Positions 11,501-21,592 of a stretch of DNA of 64,000 nucleotides are shown here, in pieces. The DNA lies in NCBI RefSeq assembly GCF_963675165.1, contig NC_087391.1, forward strand, positions 2,313,001-2,377,000, written 5' to 3'. The first letter of the stretch is position 1; every line of letters begins with the position of its first letter. The position numbers and the translations under genes are program-made. The notes beneath the pieces are model-generated. The model ran no database searches and had not been told where the DNA came from. It saw only the letters and a program-made list of their open reading frames with translations. Source of the stretch: Halichondria panicea (lineage: Eukaryota; Porifera; Demospongiae; Suberitida; Halichondriidae).

Positions 11501-14500
11501 CAGTGTCAATACTGGTTCCACAAGACTACCCACGATCCGCCCCTCATGCCTACATAAAGCCCACCCCTGATATGGAGCTTGTCAAATCTGATATGGTCAA
11601 CCAATATGGCAGAGTAGAAATTGATTTCTTGAAGCAATGGAACAGGGTAAGTCTGTATAATATCACGGTTGAGTAGGTATTGTTATCTTGGGTTAATGTA
11701 TGCAAAGAGATTTATCTACATGTACATACAGATGTAGCACTCCGTTACCATGGTAAAGCACACACAAAGAGTTACTGTTAAAGATAACAAAAATATAAAT
11801 GTCCGGAACTGATTTCTCTTGTAGGAAAGCAGTTTGAATGATATGATCAACATTCTATCGATTGAATTCGCTGACAAATGCCCAGTTCAAGGTCGGACAA
11901 CCCCAACTCGCCAGATAGCGTACACCCCATCACCACAACTGCATCAACAGCAGCCGTACACACCATCCAATAGGCCATTTGGTAACTACCAACAACCCAA
12001 CCAACCCAACTATACCGGAAATTACCAACAACCACCACCCCCACAAGACAGCATGTACCTGCAACAGCAGCTGGAGACAGAGCGTACCCGAGCTGAGAGG
12101 AACCTCTACGACAAACAGATGCTCTTGAACCAGACTCAAGATGCCATGCACCGAGAGCAACAAAGAGCCATTTCTCTAGAAGAAAAAGTGAAGCAGCTAG
12201 AGAGGGAGCTATCTAGAGCCGAAAGTCTATTACAGGGAGCTCAACAAGGGCAGAGAGTGGCGGAAGAGAGGGCCAGGGCAGCACAGAGGGGGGTGATCGA
12301 CAAAAGTGAACAACAGTACTGGATTGTAGATAAAGACGAGATCAAAACTGAGGCGAAGCAGCTGGGAAGTGGAGGATGGGCTACAGTGAAGGTGGCAAGA
12401 TTTAGACACATGCAGGTGGCAGCTAAGTACATGCACCAGTTGATCATATCCGACTACAATCGAGCGTTGTTTGTGCGAGAAATGAACATGGCTGCTCGAA
12501 TGAGACACCCCAACATCGTTCAGTTCATCGGAGCCTGTATGGAGGGAGAGGCAGTTATTCTCACTGAGCTAATGATGACTAGTCTAAGAGCACAGTACGG
12601 AAAACAGATGCTCACCTATCCTCAGATCATCTCGATAAGCGAAGACGTTGCTAAGGGCCTAAATTATCTCCACCTGATGAAACCAGACCCGATTATTCAC
12701 CGAGACATCAGCAGTGCAAATGTTCTTCTAGAGCCCTTGAGAGACAACAAATGGAGAGCGAAAATCTGCGACTGTGGATCGGCAAATTTTGCTCAACTTA
12801 CGAACACAGCTGGCCCCGGGAATCCTACGTACGCAGCTCCCGAATCAGTCACTCCAAAGTTGCAGTCTCCTAAGATGGATGTTTTCAGCTATGGCATCGT
12901 TTTGCTCGAGACAAACACACAGCGGTTTCCCGACACTCGAACAAGAGAGCTTCTGTTCGATATGCTTGGACATCGACAGGATATGGTGGGACTAATCAGA
13001 TGGTGTATCAAGTATACGCCCAACGATCGACCAAGCATGGAGGACGTATTGGTCGAATTGGAGAAAATAGACGAAACCTACAAATCACGCTAGATTAATT
13101 TTGTGTCAATTTGCATGTGATACGTAGTTTTTGTTTATAATATATATATATATTTATATATATGAATCAACAAAATTAAATTACTTGAAAAATTAATTGG
13201 ATGTACACTAATTAACTGATTGCACTAGCTGTCAATGTATCTGCTTTAAGCAACAACAGTTCAACTAACTTTGTTTTCCCTCTGTGGATCAATAATCAAT
13301 AGTTACAAAAATAACACTTTCTTATGCCCCTTGTCATCCATGTCTATACAACAGCCTCATCCCCAACACCAGAAGCTTGCAGGCCAGATAACTGCATGAG
13401 GACCGTATCAATACGTTTTGCGTGTAATAAACCTTTGCAAACAAGCCAATAATCAAATTTTGACAGAAAAAATTTAATTTTTGTGTTCTGGCAAGGATCG
13501 TGATGACCGAAAATTGTAATAATAATCGGTGTGCCGGATAATCGAATGAATAAACTGCACCTTGATCCACCCATTTAATTTATAAACAGCATTGTAAATT
13601 TATCAAAAGAGAAACAGGTCTGTCTATGGTAACAGTGCATATGCCATTTAAGGGATATGCCTATTTCTTGATTTGTAGTTGAACTTTGACCCTGTCGTAG
13701 AGAAATTTGCCCAGCCAGATAAAACCACACAAATTAGTTTTTCAGGTCCACCTGCTTCGTTTTTGGGCCATGATGGCTCAGCTGTAAAGATCGTCAGAAC
13801 AACTGGCGTCAATTCAATTTTCAAATGTTTTTAATGATCTTTGCCATCTTTTAGGCAGGATAATTATTTTATGAGCTTCGATTTTTTGTATGTATGCATG
13901 TCAAAGAGTCCGAATCCCAGATTAAATTTTGAGGAAAAGGCCTGAGAAACGAATGTTCTGTTGTCATCTTTTGGTGTATGCACCATTATTACGTTAATTT
14001 GATGAAGGTAAATTTAATCGATGGACCTACACTTATAATGGTGTTATCAGTTTACAGTCACATTCCTACTAGTGTTGTTATCTGAGAAGGAGCTCAACAA
14101 AATTATGTTCTATACGTATCCTACTAACCACCATTTGATAAAACTCATGCGTTTCTTAGCGAGATTGGAGATAGATACACTATAAATTTTGCGTACTTTG
14201 TAGTTTTATTTTTTGTTCTAATTCCACCAAGCACACTAAAATTGGTAAGAATCACCTAAGCCAAAAGGCCAAACTACCACTGGTACTGTGTAAACAGCTG
14301 ATGTACATGTATGTAATTATTAATTGTCTAATAATGCAAATATGGCACAATAAAGAACGGGTGATTCACAGAAAGCTAGCAATGGATATACCATTTGCTA
14401 TTTCCTGAAATACAGCCACCTCGCTATTCCGGCCAAGCTGCACTGTCCCAAGGGTGACCGGATTAACGAGTCTACTGTATACGGAATAGCGAGTGGCCGT

Positions 14501-15651
14501 ACATGTACTTCAGGGTGAGTTTTGAGCAGTAAACATCTAGCTAGCAATCCATGCCAAACCAAATGGCTGATATATTGAGGTGGCCGTACTTCAGAGAGTC
14601 TACCGTATTACTTATTGTGTCATAATTATCTGGTATCAATACGCAAAACTAACAGTGAAGTAAGCGCTATGTGCAGCTCCAGTGTCTTTACATTTCTACA
14701 ACAGTTTTATATCTGGCCCTACCCTATTCAATCATAATAAGCTAAGGTGGAAAACTGACGCAAAAGTTGCTTAGCCAAAATTAATGTTCAAGAGACTGAG
14801 ACACTTTTTTGCATGGCAAACATTATAATTATATCCTAACCATCTGTTTCGGATCCAGCCGGCCGGGTATCAATCTCGCTGTCCCCCCCCCCCATGGATG
14901 GGGCACATTCTGATCAAGCAAATGGGCAGGATTATTTCTGTACTTGCTAATTCTATCCCATAAAAGTACATGGTTGTTATAAAAACATTATGGCTGGTTG
15001 TAGCTATTTTTATATACGTGATTGTGAAGGAATATTAAACTAAGTATTGTAGTGCCAAGAAGGATAATAAAAGATTATGGGAGACCAACTTTGAGCTCCT
15101 ACTGTTTTTGTTTCTGAGGTGAAGTTGTCATTGATTATTTTACTTGCTGTCGGGCCTTGAAATGACATAGCATTAGTTATACTTAGCACTTCAATAATTC
15201 GGACGATTACGATAGGTCCACATCAACGCTTACCTGCAGATCTAGCTAGAATGAGGACAGCCAGGAGTAGTAATGACTTGGAACACAGTCCAGGAACCGC
15301 TACTCTCAGTACTATATGGAGACGTTTTAGGAAGAGCCAGTTGAATCTATTGCAGGCGGACACAGTATTACGCATAAGTTATGTGTCGGGACGAATGTGT
15401 AAATGAATGAACACCAGTATCATGATTAGGAATGGGATGCAGTACTAGGATCTGAAGTAGTGCTTAACATGTACTATACTGTAGTATACACAGGTACGTA
15501 TATGTAGTACATCGTGCAATATAAAATGAGCTTACTTAGGCTGCTTTTTGCTCTTGGAGGTGGAGATGGTTGCCTTATCGAGCTGCTCACTGGCTCCCCT
15601 TTGCTCTGCCGGCCTCCCAGAACGAATAAGAGGTGTCTTCTCAGATGCCAT
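2597..15651 (-). CDS. ABCD4: ABCD4-like lysosomal ABC half-transporter
   Basis: Half-size ABC transporter. Human ABCD4 works with LMBD1 in lysosomal cobalamin (B12) export. About 21 exons read on the minus strand: start 15651, then 15536-15651, 15234-15346, 9482-9609, 7227-7366, 6973-7090, 6664-6789, 6421-6471, about 6312-6357, 6203-6253, 5957-6083, 5649-5740, 5150-5282, 4910-5050, 4749-4850, 4541-4682, 4079-4127, 3573-3628, 3368-3421, 3041-3110, 2811-2926 and 2597-2662. The transmembrane part shows YYQMGIIPSKFY and DNPDQRITQDVDRFCNQ. The ATPase shows Walker A GETGTGKT (split by an intron), signature SPGEAQR, Walker B FLDEATSAL and switch SVGHRSSLK. The order and motifs match ABCD4 better than the peroxisomal ABCD1-3. 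Boundaries near 4.75-5.3 kb are uncertain. Introns at 7367-9481 and 9610-15233 hold two + strand genes. Confidence 0.88.
7537..9219 (+). CDS. POT/PTR2-like transporter copy B, intact, intronless
   Basis: Single-exon gene of 560 codons, starting at the first ATG (MSSKMKERS) after an in-frame GTG. A basic, cytosolic-looking N-terminus precedes about a dozen hydrophobic segments. POT-like motifs are SGWIADTKLGNYKTVKLG, QLGLDQMPDASS..FIAWF, the KHKAPLNRSSLTYWEED..YGGPFTTEQVEDVKT loop and LEFVCAQTPHNLKG. The first helix (KGAVLVLIWIVLVNSG) lacks the ExxERFxYY proton-coupling motif usual in POT proteins. The tail ends VEGVYRKYFPESSST. The gene lies wholly within an ABCD4 intron, on the opposite strand. 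Copy A is its close paralogue; C and D are more distant. Substrate unknown: peptides, histidine or nitrate-like ligands would fit the family. Confidence 0.85.
   Translation: MSSKMKERSILINSTTDKLALSSRQCCRLSYKPRRVSSKGAVLVLIWIVLVNSGTGSPQTNQRTLVSIIVDSSNGTLTALQCIKYALPIAAWLLTAIISGWIADTKLGNYKTVKLGLIVLFLAAILDCILTLTQVNQSTASSWYPTVETLPICLKYIGNAIVIVSSIQLGLDQMPDASSANITSFIAWFVCSAQAGILVYQVGGNFTQNYCPLHHETYVKPTISLLSVLCMAIALCFDFLLSPKWITKEPPSSRCFTLIYQVLRFATKHKAPLNRSSLTYWEEDIPSRLDLGKSRYGGPFTTEQVEDVKTTLKMLIVSIPMSIIVVSYFLSNYIIPYIYLQITVSDYSNNSLNLTTCARTSLKETVTSLSWWMILSTLVHEIVVYPFLVKWIPSILKRIVIGSLLTLLLNIIYLVISAVQVASGNKSIFTGIDIFWIELLHSIISAQIVLLLYTAMLEFVCAQTPHNLKGFVIGYTWCTYSLASILAAVTFSILVANCTDKYCTVIFCSIVTGMSLIGLILMCLLAYWYKQRVRDSDETQTPYTWVEGVYRKYFPESSST
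9687..10452. mobile_element. foldback DNA transposon with 70-bp perfect terminal inverted repeats
   Basis: Bases 9687-9756 and 10383-10452 are exact reverse complements over 70 bp. They are flanked by the direct repeat TCGTGCA at 9680-9686 and 10453-10459, as expected of a target-site duplication; the two bases before it also match. The 626-bp interior has no long ORF, so it is non-autonomous. Each arm contains CCCGCCCCCG and CCAAT, promoter-like boxes. The right arm ends 100 bp before the ATG of the UEV-kinase gene. Confidence 0.8.
10383..10452 (+). promoter_or_regulatory. putative promoter block (GC box plus CCAAT) upstream of UEV-kinase
   Basis: CCCGCCCCCG followed by TCCAATCAG lies 100-170 bp upstream of the ATG at 10553. 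It is the right terminal repeat of the element at 9687-10452, so if it works as a promoter it was supplied by the transposon. No TATA box is seen. Activity is inferred from motif content only. Confidence 0.35.
10553..13093 (+). CDS. UEV (TSG101-type) / coiled-coil / TKL protein kinase fusion
   Basis: Five in-phase exons (10553-10591, 10694-10778, 11072-11149, 11483-11646, 11825-13093) give 544 residues. Residues about 1-140 resemble the TSG101 UEV domain, the inactive E2 fold that binds PTAP motifs and ubiquitin: NGTVPVHISG, YFIPVSILVPQDYP, PHAYIKPTPDM and FLKQWNR match the order in TSG101. A Pro/Gln/Tyr-rich stretch follows (about 145-190), then a charged coiled coil (about 190-275). From about 285 there is a TKL-like kinase: GSGGWATV loop, VAAKYM lysine, FVREM glutamate, RHPNIVQFIGAC, HRDISSANVLL, DCG in place of DFG, and YAAPES. 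All catalytic residues are present, so it should be active. TSG101 has the same N-terminal order but ends in a steadiness box; here a kinase replaces it. It lies inside ABCD4 intron 2, opposite strand. Confidence 0.85.
13094..15233. other. ABCD4 intron remainder, no gene seen
   Basis: No convincing exon on either strand. It contains a TA-rich run (13139-13162), a short hairpin element (14413-14499) and a C run (14883-14893). Confidence 0.5.
14413..14499. mobile_element. short hairpin MITE-like element
   Basis: CGCTATTCCG near the left end and CGGAATAGCG near the right end form an inverted repeat around about 60 bp. A similar GGTGGCCGTACTTCAG end recurs at about 14578. No ORF. Confidence 0.45.
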
Positions 15652-15763
15652 AATCATCACACTAATTATTTCTGCTGAGTTGGCAGTAGCACGTGGACAA
15701 GCCACTCCCCCCTCGTTTTTCCTGAGGCTTCATTGGAAGTTTTGCCTGACTAGACTATATACA
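15652..15763. promoter_or_regulatory. divergent promoter interval ABCD4 / DMAC1-like
   Basis: Only 112 bp separate the two start codons, so the genes probably share a bidirectional promoter. No TATA box is visible. Confidence 0.45.
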
Positions 15764-15970
15764 ATGGTGGAGTCCACACCTGACTGTGCCTCGTGTAAGG
15801 TGATAGGAGCCGGAGGTTGCTTTGCAGGTGCAATGTATGCATTCTACCAGAGGGCTCACCTACCCTCTACAGCCTCCAACAGAAACAGGCAATGGCTGGC
15901 AATGGTCGGAGCAGGTGTGCTGGGGGCGGGGCTGGGGATAGTCTACTCTGATCACTTGGCCATACGTTAG
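15764..15970 (+). CDS. DMAC1: DMAC1-like small mitochondrial membrane protein
   Basis: Single exon of 68 codons: MVESTPDCASCKVIGAGGC at the start, then two short hydrophobic segments, ending GIVYSDHLAIR. The C-x-x-C pair followed by a Gly-rich helix, a YxFYQRA turn and a second Gly/Ala helix matches DMAC1 (TMEM261/C9orf123), a complex I distal membrane arm assembly factor of the inner mitochondrial membrane. Human DMAC1 is about 112 residues; this form lacks its Pro/Ala-rich N-terminus. The frame is open further upstream but without a good ATG context. It is head-to-head with ABCD4, the two ATGs 112 bp apart. The identity rests on a short motif and is moderately sure. Confidence 0.55.
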   Translation: MVESTPDCASCKVIGAGGCFAGAMYAFYQRAHLPSTASNRNRQWLAMVGAGVLGAGLGIVYSDHLAIR

Positions 15971-17515
15971 GACTTTTTATATACCATGGTACTATATTAA
16001 TTTTTTTACTTCTCTCGGTGGATACGGGTAAAGAGGACCTGCCACTATAAGTTTTTATCCCTACAAGAGACTGAAACAGTCGCATTGGCATCTTAAGAGT
16101 CTTCTCGGTGATGTAAATGACAGTTTCTTCAGCCCACTGAATAGATTTATTCTCATGACAATACCGCTTGTATAAAGCTGTTGCCAGATATTGATTATGG
16201 ATTTTCTATAGACTGACTTCCTGTTTTACTTCCTACTCGTAGCTCTAAAACATCCCCACTGGCCCCACTGTTCTTAGTAATAGCCTGTGGCATTTCCTCT
16301 GGTGCAGCTTGTGTTTTGTGTCCATAAACATTGGCTGCCCAAATAAATACCTTGTTCTTTCATTTGGCCGCCACATCTGTAGCCCTTCTTCCTCTTAAAT
16401 TTAGTTTAGATGCCCACGGCTTCAGGGCAAATTGCCCAAGGTCATGTGTTAATGGCTTCAAGAATACCAGTATGCAGCCATGCTTCCCCAGACCCCAACA
16501 TAAGCACTGTAGGCGGGAGAGTACATAATTGTTTAAGTTAAAAATTAATGTGCCACAGATTTTTCAACAAAATGGCTTTTCTTTTCTTTGATGATTATAT
16601 CATAATTATGCTAAGACTATAATAGTGTTGCAACATTGCTCTAGGGAAACACGAACAATAACATGCAAGCATGGCTTTAATGAATGTCCCTGTGTTTATC
16701 TCGGCCCTTGCACTTCCTCGTCTGCCTTCCTTTGTTAAGATTTTTGCTTACATGCCCTTGGCTTCAAATTTCTCATTTTAGTGGAATCAGTATTTAATTT
16801 AGTGTGTAGACTATTATAATGTTATCCTGCATCCTCTTGCATAATAATTAATTTACCGTATAGTGGCGAAATTTTTGAGGAACTTAATTCTTTTGTGGAA
16901 GTGCCTCTAAAACAATAAATTCCGCATTTTGGTCAAATGACATTATGTATTTTGTTTAGCTTCATTTTCGTGGGCCGGGGACGAAACAGCGCAAAATATA
17001 ATTAAGTGCTGTACAGTACATGTTTTAATGGTAGGATACCTATACTTGTGGGTTAATGTGTGCATGGATCCCATGGTGGAAGGAAGCACTGTTGCAGTAT
17101 CTCTTGTCCTGTCTTTTTTATCAGACACTGTGTTCTTTCTTGCTGTAGTGGCTGTGGGGCTGGGAGTGGCGAGACTAGCTTCCTGACAGCAGCTGGGCGG
17201 GTCTAGACGTATACGTTGATGTCACTTCAGGTGCAGCAAAATTCACCAACATTTAATTTTCTTGTGAACACAATGATATTAATTTTTTGTATAGCTAACT
17301 TGTTTGTATAGCTAACTTGCTTACGTCCTAAGCAAACTACTTTGTGATCATAATGAATACCATTCACTTAATTGTTACAAGGAATGTTTAATAATTCAGT
17401 CAATTGCTGTTTATACTGAGCCAGCCAAATATTTTTAGTCAATTTTAGGAAGTGACTAATTCTACTGCATGCATCCTGTGTTACCTTGCTTGGGTGGAAA
17501 CATTCATGCAGACAG
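15971..17515. other. intergenic, no gene seen
   Basis: Low-complexity AT-rich DNA without coding-like ORFs or a clear repeat. It contains the 3' flank of the DMAC1-like gene and the upstream flank of the CRIM1-like gene. Confidence 0.5.
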
Positions 17516-17524
17516 TATAAAAAG
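17516..17524 (+). promoter_or_regulatory. TATA box of CRIM1-like gene
   Basis: TATAAAAAG sits 64-72 bp before the ATG at 17588, a sensible spacing for a TATA box with a short 5' UTR. Confidence 0.5.
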
Positions 17525-17587
17525 GCACTGCATGCATTTTGAACCATAACAATCTGTTACTACTCTTCATCCAACCTCAAAAGAATA

Positions 17588-20500
17588 ATGGGAACTGCTA
17601 CAATCTTCACAACTTTGACTTGCTGCCTCTTAGCAGCAATGTGCAGCTGCAATGCACTGTTTTGCAACACCTGTGTCCCTGAGCAATGCCCAGTGGCGAC
17701 TAATTGTCCTGTAGGGAAAGTGATGGACTCGTGTGGGTGCTGTGAAGTGTGTGCCATTCCTCTGGAGGGCACCTGCAACACTGATCTAGATTTTGGACGG
17801 TGTGCAGATGGGAGATTCTGCCTACCCGACGGCGGCCTGTTCTCTGGAACTACTGCCGGAAAGTGCTTAGGTGAGATTAAGTTGCAGCTTTACATGTCTG
17901 CATGATTGAGCGAACAGATATTGCATGAAGTACTATGATTTTGTTTTTCTCTATGATTACCATTTTTATTTTGCAGACATTACTGAGTGCTTTTCCTCTG
18001 GTTGTGATGTCATTGATGATACGTGTGATTGCGGCTATTCCAATTCTTGCCCGACCAAGACCTTCACGTTCAACGACTTGCTGTCCTGTGAAGCAAGCAT
18101 ATCTGAGAACTCAACTGAAGGTGCGATCTTGCATTAGATCTAGCTGCTTGCAAGCATTATTTCAAACGCTGTGCATGAGTATATCTATCAATCATTATAA
18201 ACTGTGCTATAACCAGTTTTGTCATCCATGCAGAAGTACCTGTGTGTGTGAGCTTTGGATGTGAGATAGTGGCCGATCACTGTCAATGCAAATACAATGA
18301 GAGTTGCCCCATGACGTCTTTCTCTTACTCCACTCATGATGAGTGCGAAGACGCTATGAAATGTAAGTTTATATCAGATTAGCTGAGTCTGCATGTATAT
18401 GTAGTGCATGACCCGTTCATTAGAATCAAGCACGTCTATAAAATTATCATGTACAATGAAAATTAATGTACCAGTTTGTATGCATAATTTGTTTTGCTTT
18501 TCTCTATGTTTTACTTTTTTTGCTATTTTCTGTAGTTGCTGCCTGTGGAAGTGTGGTGTGTGAGTCACACATAGTCTGTCCTGAGGGTAGTTACTATGAG
18601 TCTGGTCCTCTGCTTCCCGGAAACTGCTGCCCTAGCAATGGAGTGTGCTGGTGTGACAATGAGCTGTGTCCGGGAGAGCCAGATTGCCCTGAGGGATTCG
18701 AACCAACTGTGGTCACTTCTGCTAACAACACTGATGGACAGTGCTGTAATACTTATGAGTGCACACGAGGTATGTTGTTGCTTTGTACAGGAGTTCAGTA
18801 GACATTGTTATAGCCTAAATTGTGTCTGTTAACATTTCAAAAAAGAATAATGGCATTGTAGTCTATTCAAGAAAAATTGTATTTTGCTTTGTAACCATGT
18901 TAACTGAAGTCATAACATACACTAACATACACCTACACAATCCCGGATCCTTTGCACTGTGTATGCACAAACACAGGAATGTTGTAGTCTACCTGCAATT
19001 ACTCTCAATTAGAGCAAGGATAAACATGCCGACATGTACAGTCATGCTTTGTGTCTGCATTTTACTTGTCTCATTCATTAAAAATAATGATAATTATTTT
19101 GCAGTTACATGCGACTATGAAGGCCAACAGTTACAACACAATGAAGCCGTTCTTGTAGACGCCTGTACAACTTGCCAGTGTTACAATAAAGAGCTGTTCT
19201 GTCATACTCTGAGCTGCTCTGTACCACAGTGTACCTCATACGAAGAACTTGTGCTTGTTCCTGGAAATTGCTGCCCATTTTGCCAGCCACGAGCAGTGAT
19301 CGACCCACCAAATGTGCCAGTGTGCGAGATCGAAGGTGTGTTTACGGACCCAGAAAATCCATGCCTATTGTGCAGCTGTTACGAAGGGCGAACTGCTTGC
19401 TTTGAAAACGAGTGTTCTCCATTGGCTTGCGTAAAACCAGTGCTATTACCGGGTACTTGCTGTCCTGTTTGTGAAGAAGATATAGAAACCACAACTGCAG
19501 CACCAGCTATTAATGTTACGTCTGCTACCACAACAGAAATCAAAAAGCCAGAATTCTTTACTGAGGCAGTCACTAAAGGAGAGCCAAGCATACAACCTCA
19601 GGAGGAGGTTAAAGATAAAATAGCGATTGACCCTCCAAATGTACCGCTATGTGAGATCGAAGGGGTGTTCACCGACCCAGAGAATCCATGCCGAGTCTGC
19701 AGCTGTTATCAAGGAACAACTGCTTGCTATGAAGAATGGTGTGCTCCAATGGCTTGTGAGAATCCAATCCTTCTGCCTGGAGCTTGCTGCTCTACCTGTG
19801 AAGAAGTCACTATGACTGAAGGACCCGCTTCTACAACTAGTATCTCTTCTACGACTGAATCTGCTACTGAAGAACACATAACTACAGACAGTTTTACCAC
19901 ACAGAAAATGGACATAACGGACATAACAGAAGAGACAACAAATATACCGATTGAAATAGTGGAGCCTCCGTATGTGTCACTGTGTGCAATCGAAGGTGTA
20001 TTTACAGATCCAGAAAACCCATGCAGAGTATGCAGCTGTTACGATGGGAGAACTGCTTGTTTTGAAGAGGGGTGTGCCCCAGTAGAGTGTGAAAAGCCGG
20101 TGCTCTTGCCAGGAACCTGCTGTCCTGTGTGTGCAGAACAACCGACAAGTGTGCCCACAACTGAAACACCTACTAAAGAGCGATTGAGTACTGAATCCAT
20201 TACTGTAGCTCTAACTACAGAGGAATCACATACAACGGAAGAAGTTACTGAAGAGCTTACTTCTGAATTAAGTACAAAACAATCAACAACAGCTACGACT
20301 ATAATTCCATTCTCCACCCCAGATATTACTTTTAACCAGTCCCCGTTCGTATCACAGCACTGCACAAGACAGCAACCATACATTAGCCGTGGTGATGCTT
20401 GCCTGACCTGTATGTGTATCAACGGAAGAGAGAGGTGTGTGGATCAGTCGAGGTTTCTCTGTGAAGTCCCTCGCTGCAAGAACCCAGTGCTGGTGGAGGG

Positions 20501-21261
20501 ACAGTGCTGCCCTATCTGCATTGAAAGTGAGTCCAAAGAGCTAGCTTGTATAAGGAATTAATACACGAGTATACATGTGCATATATATTTGTGTGTGTGT
20601 AGATTTTAATATTCATTCCTAATTCCCATCACAGATGATGCCACCGCTATTCCGGTCCCAGATTCATCAGTGGCTATTGTGACCATTATAGTTGATGCGG
20701 GTTTGATAAGCCTCCAAGAGGAGGTGGTGACTGAGATGATAGAGGAAGAGATGAAAGCTCTCAGCTACTCGCTGTTGGACATGCAGGCTGTGGCTCATGG
20801 AAAAATACAGTAAGTGTAAAAAAATGATTAATTGCAGTGCCCAGAAAGCTTTGCAAGCTGTATCTATCTCTACTGGAAACTGCAAACATCATCTTTACTT
20901 TCACACAATCCACGTCAGCACATGAGATGCATTATTCATTATTCCCTTTTTCCTGTTCAGATTGGAGCTGGTACTAGCCGTGGAGGGATTGGATGGGGCT
21001 ACTGATGAAACGCATGACCTGATTGAGATGGCTATCTTGGAGAGGCTCTCCTCTACGAGCAGTCCGACTCATGACACAGAGACTATCGACACTGGCTCAA
21101 AGATACAATTGACTGACAATGTAGTGCTCATAGTGTCTTCGTTGTCTGTTTTAGTTGCAGTAATCCTGCTAACTCTTTCAGGCATCTTGCTAGCTTGTGT
21201 GTGGATTATCAGACTCAACAAGAAGAGGGCTAGGAAAGTTCCTAGCACCGAAACAGTTTGA
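17588..21261 (+). CDS. CRIM1-like IGFBP/VWC transmembrane protein
   Basis: Seven exons with compatible phases (17588-17870, 17977-18120, 18234-18362, 18536-18769, 19105-20526, 20635-20809, 20961-21261) give 895 residues. A signal peptide (MGTATIFTTLTCCLLAAM) precedes an IGFBP domain (C-rich, SCGCCEVC). Two small Cys modules follow (exons 2 and 3), each like the single GCNIINGKCEC segment after the IGFBP domain of CRIM1, then a PGNCCP..CWC module. Exon 5 has five VWC (chordin-type) domains; the middle three share EGVFTDPENPC and are separated by Thr/Ser/Glu-rich linkers. One helix (VVLIVSSLSVLVAVILL) and a short basic tail end the protein. CRIM1 binds BMPs at the cell surface; the same role is likely but inferred. 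No antistasin repeats are seen. It is convergent with XPO1. Confidence 0.85.
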
Positions 21262-21592
21262 TTCTTTGTCTGTGTTTTCATTGTTTTTATCATAATTACC
21301 ATTTTTATTTCTGTTGTGTATATACATGTTATAAATCATCACTTTAATATCTTTACCAAAATGCGTGCGACGTACATGCAGACATTTACAGCGCTTGTAT
21401 AAATATAATTGTAATAATGAATAGAATAATGTCATACAGTGGAGGCAGGTAGCAAGAAATTATAAGTGGTACAAATAAAAAGAATATTGCTAATTAACTC
21501 AATTGAGTACGACAGAGCTAGTGGACTAGTCATCACTACCTTCATAGAGAGTTCAGACAAACAGTACATTGAGCTAATTGCTGACAAATAAG

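Noticed and set aside
18690-18706. tRNA-like B box (GGATTCGAACC)
   Set aside because: It lies within a coding exon of the CRIM1-like gene, and no A box or cloverleaf surrounds it.
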